A DNA stretch of 64,000 nucleotides. Source: Tubiluchus corallicola. Taxonomy: Eukaryota; Priapulida; Priapulimorpha; Priapulimorphida; Tubiluchidae. Of this stretch, positions 1 through 14,200 are shown in pieces (positions within the stretch are counted from its first letter, which is position 1; each line of letters starts with the position of its first letter). A model generated the notes under the pieces. That model was not told the origin of the DNA. It searched no databases and saw only the letters and a program-made list of their open reading frames with translations. Location of the stretch: the NCBI GenBank assembly GCA_030141605.1, contig JAQGDQ010000308.1, positions 1 to 64,000 of the forward strand. The letters are read 5' to 3'. A program made the position numbers and the translations under genes.

Positions 1-792
1 ATACACTGTTTATTCAGGTAGCGGATGAAGCCCATCAAGGGAACTTAACAGGTTAAACCTAATCTATAGGGATGCATTTCACAGTTATAAATTAGTATCT
101 AAACTATACAATTCTTCTTGTTTTATACAGATTAAATAGACGGCCTCTTTTTAGACATAAACGTAAAATGATTATTAAAGTTACAAGAACAAAATATTTC
201 TGAGTGGTAACTGTAACAGAAATAATAATGCATTACTTGCTTATTTTGGCTAGTTTATTGTACCGGAACACTACAGCATGAGTCTACCATGTAAGTTTCA
301 TGGGTGGTGACTCTAGTTACTATAGTTTTACAGTTATTCAATGTTGTGACTCAAACTGACTGATTTCCTGTGTCCTTGACCGTTTCACCATTTGCAATGT
401 TATTGCTTGAGCCTCTAGCCCAAGTGTCTACCCAGTTTCGTAATGCTAGTCTTCCGCTTCCGCATTTGTGAGTTGAACCAAAAGTCTATCCTAAGAAAGC
501 ACCATGCCTAACAAATTGCTTAAAAACTAGGGTATTCTTATCCACATTGCTCACAGATAAAAAACACTCAGTGGTGGCAATAACACTCACCTAGTTTTTA
601 ATTATAAAAAAATAAAGTCACTGATAGGGGAAACCACCAATATACAGAACTACAAAATGCTAAGCCACCTAAGCTTCAAGCTTATCAGTTAATTCACTTT
701 ATGACACAACTTTAAAATAATTTTATTTTAACATTAAGCATGTTCAACCAAACGTAAAGATTTCTGGTTGTTGCTGTATAATTACAACATAC
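1..792. other. Intron sequence at the left edge, no gene seen
   Basis: AT-rich sequence downstream of the donor of the last visible ABCB1-like exon. I translated it on the minus strand looking for the next TMD2 exon and found nothing resembling it. No repeat with clear ends is visible. Confidence 0.5.
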
Positions 793-3700
793 ATTTCCAG
801 CTTCTTCTAGCAGAGCCGAGACTCTTTTCTGATTGCCCATCACAGCCTTCATCTCCATATATCCAGCAAGGGCTAGCACAGGTACAGAAGCTAGAATGGC
901 TAGTGCCAATTTCCAGCCGAAAGCAAATGCTATGACCACTCCAGCAATCATAGTGACAAACGCTTGCAAAACAGTTGCAACCCGGATTCCGGTAGCCTGC
1001 AATATTAAATAATCATTTGGAAAAGAAATTGTAAATTCTCTCACGTAGCATGCGAAAAAAGGTATTTAACTTCAGCTAAAAGATTGCTATAAAATACTAA
1101 TGTTCAAACTAAATATACTATCTGAATCAAAGGGCCTAAATTACAAACGTGTTTATCTAGTGTCAGAAAGCAGACTCTAATTAACTCTGAATCAAAAGTT
1201 TTTCAGCCACAATTAATACTTGCAATTTTTAATTAAACAAAAGCATATCAAAATTGACAAAATGAGCTTTAATGACTTGAGTAAAAACTTCAAGCTCCTT
1301 TTCAATTACAGTCATCTATTCATACCCCTTTAATAATTGGTGCATCAGTGGCAAGCCGAGTTGTAAGTTTACCAGTTGAATGCTTAGGATCATCAAACCA
1401 GCCAATATCTTGCCTGAGAATATTGGTAAATGTCTGCAGACGAAGCCTCGTTGTCATTTTTTCCCCAGATGTTCCAAACACAACAGCCTAACACATTAAA
1501 ATACTTACAGTAATTAAGTAGTCTGGTTAATGAGTGGAAAAATTGGTGCAAACTGGAATAAAAAAATATTTTAATGTTTAACATTTAATGTTGTTTTGCC
1601 TTAATTAAATAAAGGATCAACATGAGTGTTAAGACGTTTAACTGAAGGATGGTGTCTCATTAACACTGGTATTGTACTGATTGAACATTTTATAGTTCAG
1701 AAACTCAAATATTCACAAAGCACTTCAGTATTTTCCGCTGTTTTTAAACAAATTAGTTTAATGGTTCATCTACCTCATAAAACAATTAGCAATTTAGGAA
1801 ATGAAATATAAGATAAAATGCTATCCACCAATTTCAAATTGGATAACAGTAAAAAAAATTACAGAAAAATTTACCTAGCAGGATGAAAAAAAGCACAAAC
1901 TCAGTAACAAATCTTACGATTTTACACTCACTCTGGCAATCGTAAAATATGTTTATTAAATTGATGTCATATCTTCCACAGCTAAAATCAATTTTGCTAT
2001 GGGTACACACCAGTGGCAGACTGGGCCTAAACTTTCTACCGGGAAAACTTGTAAAAGACCCCAGTCAAAAGGAACCACTTAAATCCAAAACATAAACAAA
2101 GGAAGCAAACAAAAGTAAAGGTTTTATGCAAATAAAATGTTACACCTATTCAATATTGTTGTATTTATTTATGTTAATGAGTGCATAATGCAAATACTAG
2201 AAAACTTTAATAATTTTATAATAAAAATGAATATCTCAATCATAGCACAACCAAGCCGTGTAATTTATGAAACATAATTTGAAATTGTTTTCAAAGTATA
2301 AATAAAAGTGGAACGTCTGCATTTTTTAATGTGTGCACTTATCACTACAACAGTCAAAATTCAGTAACTTACAAAGTACAAATCTCCTAGATAACAAGCA
2401 ATCTAGAAAATTGTGTCGATTTTTTCAGAAGACAAGGAACAATCCACAGAAATTTCAGAAAAAAAGCATTTTTCGATGCTCATCAACAAAAAAGTTTCAA
2501 GTAGCTCATTTGAAAGCGAAGAGCGTAATCAAGTTTTTACAATTTTCAACTTACTGAATGCACGTTCACAACTGACTTGTGTGAACGACAAGCTCAAAAG
2601 ATATTTGAAAGCTAAGAATAAATTCGAGTATGCAGATGCATAGAAAGAATACTTAAACAGGACATGGAAATAGAAAAGCAGGCAGTTCCTACATGAGTTT
2701 TTAGAAGTGCAATGTGATCCAGAAATTACATCAAAGTGTACTGACGCTGTACATTGTTTTAGCAGGAGTTTTCTACATGGTACTGGTATATAAGCCATGT
2801 GGTAATTGTCCTAAATTCCTACTGTGCGCAGTAAGTGCGAATACTACATTAACGACAACAACAAAAAAATAAAATGAAAAATGAAACCATTCCTCGTTTT
2901 TGCAATACATAATTTCATTGCAGATTTTATGTTGCTATTATGTTATATATATATCTATATATATATATACAGCTATATTTCATGATGTAATAAACATATT
3001 TTCGGCTTTTTACCCGATGCCTCAAATTTTAATTACTGAAGGAATATTTCTTACAATGTGCTTAATATCTCATAAACGAAAACAAAACTAAAAAATATCC
3101 TTAAAAATGAAAAAAGTTACATCAAACAAGGAACTGAGGACATCTATTATCTTCCGAAAGAAATTACAGCATCAAAGAAGCCTTGTTTAAATGTTCCCAG
3201 AATCTATGCAATATTTTTCTTTCTTTAGTTTCTCCTTTTTTCGTTATTTCTAATGTGATGGTCCATCACTTTGGGGCCCACTGGGAAATTTCCCGGTATC
3301 CCAGTGAGCCTGTCTGCCACTGGCGCACACTCTTACTATTCATACAATAATACTAATTAAAACTTGATGGTTAAAATCAAAGCCATTCTAGCATGCTCTT
3401 CGTCTGATAAAGGCTTATTCAAATGTGGATAAAAACAAAAACATGATTGCAAATTTTAAAAGAATGTTTATATTCGAATCTTGGCTAGACATCAACAAAC
3501 AAGGTACGTTACCGACACAAAAGAACAAATTCCTTGAGTGAATGCAAGTACCAGGAACATAAGACTCCAGAATCGGGCATCTACTCTTAGCTGTTCATAA
3601 TCTGTATTACCAAAGACCTACGACACAAAAGGGATTAATAGAAACACTGATCATTGCATTCTCTACTAAAATTTACAATTAAGTTATTAAATCTAAATCC

Positions 3701-5247
3701 CCAAAGGCATAACATTATAAGCTCATAGAAAAAAATTAAAATTAAAAATTTTGCTAAGGATAAAAAATCACATGAATTAAATGATTGAGCAGCAATGAAC
3801 CGCATAACTAATTACAGATTCAAGTTGTCTGTGACATGCTATAACAGAATATGCTTAGCAGCCTGTAACAATTTTGTTTCTAAATAGTAAGCTATGCGGA
3901 AGCTCGCATCATTTTCCCGTAGCAACCCAGTCTCAGCCTTTAAAATCAAATATGCTTAACGGGAAAAAACGAAGCTGCTGTTATTTTCACTTTGTTTACG
4001 TGCTGATAGTTTCATTCAGACAGGGACATCCTGTATCTTATCTAAAAACATTGCAAAGGTCGTATTAAAAATTTTGTACCTTGAAGATCTCGCTATAAAA
4101 CACTGCAAAGACTGGCATGGCACAGCCAACACCTGCTGAAGATATGCTACCAACAACTATATAGGGCCACTCTGGTGCATTGGCTTTTAGCATTTGAGTA
4201 AATGTTGCCTCCTCAAGACTTTTTGCCTAGACAATAATAAATTATCATTAATAAAATAAGGTAAAAGAAAAAACTAAGCGTTTCTTCTAAATGAGCACCA
4301 GCAATCACGAATGTTCACATCACACAAAAACTCGATATGATCCCAATTATTTTAAACAATCCTGAAATTATTAATCCAGTTTCACTACAAGTTCACAAAT
4401 TTTAAATTTGGTAACGCTTAAGAGTACTGTACATGTAAATTGGGTAGTAAATAACCTACTAAAATGCTAGTAACTATTACTGCACATCAGTTGATATCAT
4501 CTCTATGTTAGCTTAGCCAAGCAAAATTATACGACTATTATAAACATTCAGGGCCAAATAATGAACTTTAAGGGCCCTGATGGTGAAGGCTCCCAGACAA
4601 GAGCCCTTTATCTCATATAAAAGGCCTCAAACAGGGGCCCTTTAATTTGAAATAAGGGGCCACAAATGGGGCCACTTTTTTAAAATTGGGTTTTTAGACT
4701 TCCAGGCTCCTTTTTTTAAAGATGAAATTTTATTTAAATGAATTATTTAGCAATGCAGTATATTATACTCATTTTTCAAAAAAAATTATGTTTGAAAATC
4801 TTTTAGTAAGGTCCCTCAAGCTTGCAGGGCACTATACTAGCCAGTAGGAAAATCTGGCTCTGTAAACATCCAAAAACAATCAAAAACTGAGCAGTCTCTG
4901 GTTGAGTTTTGTGGTCCTCCATTTAACTAGTTTCTCAACATTTTTACTCACTAATCGAAATCAGGTGATCCTTAATCAGCATAAACGTAGAAGTTTACGA
5001 AAAACCTCGACTGACTATCGACGGAATATCTTCTACACATTTTTCCAATTGTTTTCAAGTGGCTGATAATGTGTGATTCCCTTATTGCACTAATGCAACT
5101 TCATGTGACTAATTACTACCCCATTACAAACACTCACTTCTTCTTTGTCTAATTTTTGCTGGTCCTTTGACTTTTCTCTGGACGGAGAACGAGTGAGAGG
5201 TGCTTCGGATTCCATTCTTGTAAGCGACTTTGCACGAGTCTTTTTCT
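793..5247 (-). CDS. ABCB1-like: linker and TMD2 (exons 16-20)
   Basis: Exon 16 (5247-5138) is the lysine- and serine-rich linker, with several R-x-x-S type sites (for example SREKS) of the kind phosphorylated in vertebrate P-glycoprotein. Exon 17 (4226-4080) opens TMD2 with [18 protein letters not shown]. Exon 18 encodes a TM segment ([18 protein letters not shown]). Exon 19 has the second-half coupling helix [20 protein letters not shown], and exon 20 encodes [11 protein letters not shown] to [14 protein letters not shown]. Exon 20 ends at 793 on a clean GTATGT donor. Positions 1-792 contain no further exon that I can recognise, so the next exon lies beyond the left edge. Confidence 0.9.
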
Positions 5248-8200
5248 CTGTAACCAATATGCAAGCAAATTTGAAACTTTGGAGAGTTCTAATAAGCATA
5301 GTCACATAGCTCATCTCAAATAAAGTCACCAATCGCAAGCTCAGAAATATGACCAGTTCATTTAACAACAATTTATCAATCTAGAAAATTATACCATATT
5401 TTTTAGAATGATAAATGCTTGGTCACAAAAGTAAATAAATATTGAAGTGTATACAAAAAACAAAGGCAGTTTACATGAATACTAAATCAATACTGCAGAA
5501 GTACTATAAAGTAAGCTTAACAAGACACCATTTCCACCAAAATCAAGTCACATTTATCATCTTACATTAGCCAGCACTTAATGGAAAGCCTATTAATGAT
5601 TACTTGTGGGAGCAACTAAACTGAGACACAGAATCAGCAGAGGTATATCCTAGCCACATTTGACTGTTTATACATTCTTCCATGTGGAAAAGCAGTATGA
5701 TAAATAAAACTGTGCACAATTAGCTTTCTAGAAATTACCCTTCATTTTAAAGACTAGAGAGCCAAGCATTGTTCAATATTGCAGATGAGCGCATACTGAA
5801 ATCACTAACCTATTCACATCTCCCTTTCTTATACAATTTGGCGCAGCATAAACCACACTCTGCAAAGATTTTTACACATTTGCTCCACTTTTTAAACTTT
5901 TTAGCTAGTTTTGAGATACATTGTCACAATGCTGGTATACAGCTAACAAACAAAAAACAAAAATACTACAAGTATCACGATTCCACTAAAAGGAAAACTG
6001 GACGATTGTGTTGACCAGCAGTTCCCAACCTTTTGTTGATGGCGACCCTTTTCCAGAACCCTGCATCATAGCGTGACTCCACGAAGAACATAATCACATG
6101 TTATACTATTAAACACCATTATCGTTTGCATTTATTAATTTTAACTTACAATTCAACAAATTATTGATTGAACAATGAGTGACTGTTTCATTAATTAATT
6201 AATGTGATGGTTGTGCCTGTTTCTCAGTGACCAGTTTTGCAGTGCAATAGGTCAACAATCATGTCCGATGGGCGGTGTACACTGTACACAAGTGTACAGC
6301 ATGAAACAACGCGCATTTGCATTTTCCCGGTAATTCAAGCACTGATATACTGATATACCACCTTTAGAGAGGGAAAACAAAGTTTCACTTTCTAGAACAA
6401 ACTGATGTAATGAGAGACTGAAAAAACAACACCTACTTACATGCTTTTCATGGAAACAGGATTTTTTAAAAATAGCTTTGTGACCCCAACTGGGGCCGTG
6501 ACCCAGAGGTTGGGAACCTATGGTGTAGACATTACTTCAAAATAAAGTATGCTCTATAAAAATAATAAGTTTTTTAAATCAAAGCTTGGATTAACTAATA
6601 ATTACCTTGGATAGTTAAATTTTATTAAACTTTCAAAGCTACACGCAGCTCGGCGAATCCACTAAGATTGGGAATAGCTCTTTTTGTCACATTCATGTGG
6701 CTGACAAATAGGCGCCGTACCATGATAAGCATGATCATACACTGCCGCGTTCGTCTGTGACGTCAGTGTGATGTAAAGCTCATTTTAGTGACATCACATC
6801 AGCGTCTTATAGCAATCTTCGCTTGCACAAACGTGCTTGACATGCAGGGAAGATGCCTACCATTGCACAATCTGTGGTTAGTTTGTTATTTAAGCGATAG
6901 CGGTGTTCGGCTGCTGTTAATTAACTTTTCATGGTAATTATTCAAATATTAGAAACAACTGCTAACTTTCATAGGCAAAAAAATGTTTGTCTTGGACATT
7001 AAATTAAAATTAGACTGAGTCTAACCAATCATCCGGTTTTAGTTTAAATAAACCGCTGTCGTCGACATAGTAAAATTGTACCTAGATAAGAAGACATGTT
7101 TTCGGCCATTCCTTCCATAGTTTGCAGTGTCACCAGATCGCGGTATACACCATGCTTGTCCATGAGTTCTTTGTGGGTTCCCTGTTCTACGACTCGCCCT
7201 TCTTCAATGGTGACTATTTGGTCAGCAGCCTTAATGGTTGACAACCGATGAGCAACGACTATGGTGGTACGACCTTCTCTAGCCTGGTCAATAAAACTAA
7301 AAGTTAATGATGTCTATGCACTAATTGCTCGGACATGAGCAATACACACACAGCTAAACAAAATGTAAGTCTCTATACGTTTTTTCCATTGGTTTACTTT
7401 TACTACTAACACTACTAAAGCATTACACAATTGTGGACAGAAGACAATGTCAAACCTTATCTAAAGCTTCCTGGACTATTTTCTCACTAGTTGCATCAAG
7501 AGCAGAAGTTGCTTCATCTAGCAACAGTATTCGAGGGTTTCGTACTAATGCACGTGCAAGGGCTACCCGCTGCTTCTGACCACCAGACAGCTGGGCACCT
7601 CTTTCACCAACCAAGGTGTCATAACCCTAAAAATAGTTTATTTACTAAGATTAAGAATTAAAGAAAATGTGAACATCATTGCAAATGCCTTGTCCTATGT
7701 CATTTTGTATTGAGGCACTATTATGTTAAATCGAGTGCAAGCGAAACGAAACCTGCACTTAAAATAACCACTAAAGAATAACATACGGTTAGTTCATTAC
7801 AACCTTGGGAAGCTGTGAAATGAAATCATGTGCATTAGCAGCTTTTGCTGCTTCTTTCATTTCTGCATCGGTGATATCCTGTCGGCCATAACGGATGTTC
7901 TCTGCAATACTGCAACCAAATAGCACCGGCTCCTGACTCACCACTCCAATTTCGTTTCTTAACCACAGTAAATTGAGACCTTGAACTTCTTCCTCATCAA
8001 TGTAGATCTAAAAAAAGTAAAAGCGAGTTATTTTGGGATTCTCCTGTTTGCCATTACAAAGCAGAAATAACACTATGTTTACTTGCAAAGTAAGTGGATT
8101 CAAAATTCAATCTCTATGATCTATGACACTAACCTGGCCTCCTGTTGCATCATAAAACCTGAGCAATAAGTTTATCACAGTTGATTTGCCTGAGCCGCTT

Positions 8201-11200
8201 GCACCAACTAATGCAACAGTTTGTCCGGGTTTGACCAACAAATTAAAGTTCTGTAGAACCTAAAAATATACAACAAAATTGTCATTATAAAATAATACAA
8301 GCAAAAACCATATTTTTTATAAAGCAACAAAAAAATATGTGGTATTTAGAATTGTATGTATCACATCAAAATGATATATCATATCAAAAACCTATAAAAT
8401 TGATATTAACAAAAACCTACTGGTACGTCAGGTCTTGTTGGGTAGTTAAAGCCCACATTCTGAAATACTATACTTCCTGTAGAACGTCTTGGAATTTTCC
8501 CAATGTTACCGTAAGCATCTATAGCTGGCTCCTGAAATTTATAAAAGTTGTACTAATTCAAAACGAAAACTACCGAACTTATCTAAGACAGCAAAATGTC
8601 ATAGGGCCAAAAGTAAATGAAATTGCTTTGTGCTGACTTGCTAATTTATAGAAACGTCTAACGCAGCATTAAAGCATTGTTCGTTATTCTGCACAAGATA
8701 AAAGAAGTCGAACACTTAACTAGTCATATTTGATAAATGTAAAATAATTAGTACATATACAATTTTTGAATGAAATCATTAACTTTGTCAACTCTGTTTC
8801 TGGCCTATATTTTGACTATTTCTCAGTGAATTTCGAGTAGACAATTACCCTGTCAATAATGTTGTAGACAGCTGCTGCAGAGCCTTTGGCAGTAGCAATT
8901 GTACTTATATGTGGTGCTGCATTCCCTAATGAGAATGACCCAATCATAACTGCAAAAAATACCTAAAATATAAGCAAAGCATACTTATTAAAACGTATTT
9001 CAATTTTTAAATTGACTTTGGTGACCTATTGATCAGCTTGTTAACTGATACAGACAATTTAATTTTATTCTTCCACAAGCATTTTGGAAATAGACCCGAT
9101 GGTGAAAGACCCGCACTTGTCACCTATAAGCTTTTCCACAGTTCCAGAGATTGATGATAATCGTGGAAATGTCAAAGGTTACACATCACATCCTGTTCTG
9201 CCACTGTAAACTAAACAGGCACTTATAACAGAAAACAGCGCTACCAGAGCCCTCCTTGCACCTATTCTTCCTTTTACAATTAACAGAATTATGCAAAAAG
9301 ATTCTCACTTATCATTTCTTGTTATCCATCCACGTCTCATTATATCTTACTTAATTAATTATTTATCAATTATGATTACAAAGTATTAATTGAAGTATGG
9401 ATATAGTAACTTACAGTGAAAACTGTTCCAGCAGAAATCTTTTCATCGGTAATCAATATTGAACCATACCTAAACATAAACAGACCTGATAGTCCGATCT
9501 GCAAGATATAATTTGACTTCAAACAAAATTCATTCTAAATTGCGGTCATTTCTGCTACCCACAGTGTTCCGTGATGTCAGTTTAATCTTCTAATGTGTGA
9601 GCTAACTTGTCAGCACACATTACATTAAAAATAGTGTCACAAAAAAATTATTACTTACCAGAATGCTAGAGAGTAGCTGCTGAACACAACCACCATGGTG
9701 ATAAATATGCCTACACCAGCTAAAATACTTTTCTTTGTGCCCAAAGTTTTACCTTCTTCCAGTGCATCACAATATCTAAACCAGATAATATTGGGATAAT
9801 AAAAATAAATAGAAATGAAACTTAGTTCCTTATAGAAAGAAGACTTTACATTCTTTGTTCTCACACACGCTTCCATTCTATTTACATACGCATTATGATT
9901 AAATTCCTATCATTTAATTCAAATGCAAATAGTAATTTTTAAAAAATACCAAGAAACTTTAAATTTGTCTTGAAAGCGTTAACGCTTATTCATATCTGAA
10001 AACACAAAAAGACGACAAAAATTTTCAAGTTGGTAAAGCACCCCAGAGCAAACTGTACTAACTGACTAAATTTAATTTTTCAAATTTTTTTTTGAAATCT
10101 TCTGCTTAAAAATAAGCAGAAATAAATGTAATATAAGCTCTTGATAAGACATAAATCTTACAGTTAACAGACAAACTAGTAAAACCAGTTAGTTAAGCAA
10201 ACTTAACACGTGTAAACTTTCAAAAACTAACCTGGTTATTTCTTTTGTTTGCCCATTGAAAGCGACTACTGTGCGCATGCAAGAAAATACCTCTTCAGCT
10301 ATGCTTCCTGCTGTTGCATAACGCCTCTGTTCCATAGTAGAAACTTTTGATATATACTATAAAAATAAAAACGCATGACCAGAAGAAGCGTAGTAAAAAT
10401 AATGTCAAATTGTCATTAAAGATTTTGGAAGTACTGAACAGCATTTGTTACCATAGTAACAACAAGTACTTGGCTGCACCAGATGCACAGCGAATAAGGA
10501 GTAAATTTACATTTCAAAGATGATTTAATGCTGCTGAGTAATGTTTGGAACTTATTATGACAATTTTAGTAAATTTCCTAAAGATGACAGTTTAGAGCGA
10601 CAATGTGAACTTCATATGAAGAACCAGAAGCAACCGTTTAACAAAATAAAAAAACAATAAACTCGGCAGTTACTTAAAAGCCGCAATAAAATAATGGTCA
10701 GTACTCGACATACACATTTATTAATACTTATTAAATAAACATTTGTATGCATGAATGCAAATCATATTTAACTTATTAATTATTATAAAATGATCATGTC
10801 TCACACTACTATATTTCATTATTAATATCATACTTACTATAGAGATGAAACTTGCACAGGCGGCCATTAGTGGCGTAAGTGACATTATCACCAAAGTTAA
10901 TTGCCATGAGAAATAAAATCCTATTGTAAAACCAGCTATGAATGCACAAATGAACTGTATAAACAAGCTCAACTTGTCACCCAATCCTGCCTTGATTCTT
11001 TCTATGTCACTGCAAAAACGAAGCAAATAAAAGCCAATGTGCTCAATACTGAATGTAGACTTATTCTCAGAAAAGAAGACTCATGTTATGACACTAATAG
11101 CATCTTTTGCAAATAAATACTTTTACATTTTTTCCTAACTAAAGATTTTGTTTTACTAATTACATGTGTATCTAATCACTTAATATTTAGGTGGCCTGCC

Positions 11201-14200
11201 ATAAGTCCACTTTGTAGGTCTGCTATGATTCTAGTTGAAGTATACTAATGGTAATGTAATAATACTATACAGTATTTATTAATGCAAATTATTACATAAA
11301 CATATCGCTAGCTAAAGTGACAATTAATGCATGTAAATAGGATAAAAACATATTTTGTATCAAGCTTTAGAAAATCTTGCAAGAAAGCATTAATGTTGTT
11401 ATGCTGATTATGCGTTAGATAGTAACAGTTTTATTTTTTACAGTTTTTGTCGTGTAATACTGCAACTGCTTAGAAAGTCCCATTATTTTATATGTTTACA
11501 CAATTCTTTCTAGAATCAAGTCAAAGTTATGTTTCAAAACATAAACACTGTATTTGACTCTCATGTTTTACTAAGTGATAGTTAGCACTGGCAATGTAGG
11601 CTTCGTAGCACCACAGCAACGCACGTTGAATTTTTTTGTATTAGATGACACTTTTATTTTGGCTAGAGTTAGCTTTAGTCCATCCTGCCATTTGTTTAAA
11701 CATTACGATACACTGTATATCGCATTTACGGTGACTCTTGGTGATAAACTTACTTCATCATTGTTGTGTTTTGCTGCTAGCTTGCCAAGTGTAAATAGAA
11801 TAAATCAAGAGTTTTCATTAGACGTTTTGAGTGCTTTTGCAAATAGCAAGTTTGTGTTAGATGTGTAAATTACAAATTTGCAAATTGCACATGTTATGAG
11901 TGTGGATGTGTTTAGACTGTGTTTGTATTACATTATGTAATGTATGTGAAATAAATTGATTGAAAATCCAAAGTGGTAGTGAACATCAACGCATGAGAAA
12001 GACTGCGTCTCCATGATGGTAAGCAGTTGTATATCTCATGAGAATTCTTAAAGTAAGTAAAAAAGTTAACGAAGAATCTTACTCGGCAAGTCTAGTGGTC
12101 AAGGCACCACTTTCATGAGCATCAAACCAACCAATATCTTGACGTAAAATTGCATGGAAGAAATTCTGTCTGACTTCATGCACTTGTCGTTCACATGCCA
12201 CCATCCAACAAGCAATCTGTAAGATATGCAGTTAACTACGCTTATTTTATTCTGTTCACACTGCTGAAAACTAACACACACAAATTTCAGATAAAAGGAA
12301 AATTTCACATTGAATGGGAAAGACCTTAACTAAATAAAAAGATTTATCACTCCTTACCTGAAGGAAAGATGCTCCAAACATCCCCAATCCAATGTACATA
12401 TAATAAACTGCATATTTATTCATCTCTGATAAAAACGCTTCAATAATGATTTCGGAATCATTCACTGTCATATTCTGTAAACAATCACATGATCAACATT
12501 TTTACTACATTATATCCAGATCATTTTAATTGTGTAATTTTAAACGTATTACTCCACATATCAGATGTCAGAGGTATTAGAGTACTGCTAAATATAGCAG
12601 ATGTGTTAAGGCTTAAGCATCTATTTGCCAGTTGTAGTTTGACTATTACCGGACACTCGTCTGAATAGCAAGAGAAAACCCACTGATGACAGGTGCAAAA
12701 ATTATCTGCAGGAAATAGTCACACCTAAAACATTTCATTTGGCATAAATACATGTGACTTGGAATTACAATGTTATTTTATCAGCAATATTTACACAACA
12801 GAACGAATCAAGCACTTTCCTCATTTTAAGCAGTTATTTTCATGCATAAAGCTCATAAAAGACATTTGGGGAACTTTTGTGAAAAAAATTAGAATATTGT
12901 GAACACAGTCACAGGCCGGCCATAATCTTCTACGTTAAGTAAGCCTCAGCATTAAGTGCTGGATCTTGACAAAATTGTAAAAAAACTTTTTAAGCCTGTA
13001 CCATCAAGATATTAATTGCAATCAGCTAGAACTTAAATAGTAATTTCTCTAGGTAAAAGGCCCGATGGGAGGTAATATTTCCATTCCCTATTCCTACTTA
13101 ATTTTGTGCATTAGACATTATCATACAGATCAAACAGAGATCTGTTAGTTCTCTGTTTAAATATAAATATCAAGAAAGCAAAGTAATAATATAATCGCGT
13201 AAAAAGTTAAAAATTTTCATTTACATATCTGGTTGTGTATTTCCTTATTTTCTTCTCCACACACAGTCAATTGTATGAACACACACATGCTCACACACAG
13301 AAATTTCAAGAAATTAGTTGTGCAAATTATATACCACATTATCAAAATCTAGAAAGCTGTCTGTCATTTCTCCAAAAACTACTGCTAGTACTGGCCATCC
13401 TGCTCCATGCAAGGCTGACCAAAATGTGCCCAGAGCTATGAGAAGCCAATCCAAAGTAGTGGCATATCGAAACTGTAAAAAAGTAGATAAGAATTAACTG
13501 TAAAAAAGTAGATAATAATTAACAAGAATATCGATACAGCTTATGTGTAATTGAATTAAAATGGAATTAAATTGTTCACGTAATATTATATCGCAATTCA
13601 TTTTACTGCTATAATAGTACTGCCTGTCTAAGGAATTTATAACGCTTTGTAACTCTTTACAAAAAGTTTGAAATCTGGAGATATTCACCATCCAACAGAG
13701 TCTTGTAGATAAGTCAAATTGTGACCAAGGTGAATGTAGACAAAGCTAAGCCTTATGTGATATTTGGTGATCATTATATGACTGGGTAAGCAGTCAGATT
13801 GATAACCAATCAAATAAATAAACAAGAATAAATGAAAACAATCTGTGGAGTCTGTAACAATGACAACAGGAATTTCCTGAACAGGTTAGCCTAAAGTGGC
13901 ATTAAAGCCCAAGTCAGAGAACAGAAAACATACCAACTGAAAGAACGAAATTTCTGCCTTTTCCTCTTCATCATGCTGATCTTTTTTGGTTCTAAAAATA
14001 TAAAACATGATAATGCTTTAAATAATTGCACGATAAAACGATATATTAGGTAAGATTCATATTAAAACAAGAATGACAAATAATACTGGTGCATAGTCAT
14101 GGTCATCTTAGTTATACTGCAAGAGTGTGATTAACTAATGATAACGCATTCACTTTGATGCGTTGACTGGATAATTTACAACTACATAAAGCTGACACAA

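Larger units (their letters stand above)
997..13933. other. Introns of the ABCB1-like gene
   Basis: Introns over 300 bp are 997-1325, 1488-3512 (hAT element), 3618-4079, 4227-5137, 5248-7081 (MITE), 8532-8848, 8963-9414, 9776-10231, 10357-10837, 11010-12082, 12475-13334 and 13473-13933. They are AT-rich. The 4,550-4,860 stretch has several GGGCC-containing short repeats that I cannot classify. The 11,010-12,082 intron ends one plus-strand segment with AATAAATTGATTGAAAAT near 11,950, which resembles a LINE 3' tail but is too weak to call. Confidence 0.5.

Noticed and set aside
11575-11868. 97-codon plus-strand frame within an ABCB1-like intron
   Set aside because: No recognisable domain or splice context; composition matches the intron. 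It may include a LINE 3' end, but the evidence is weak.
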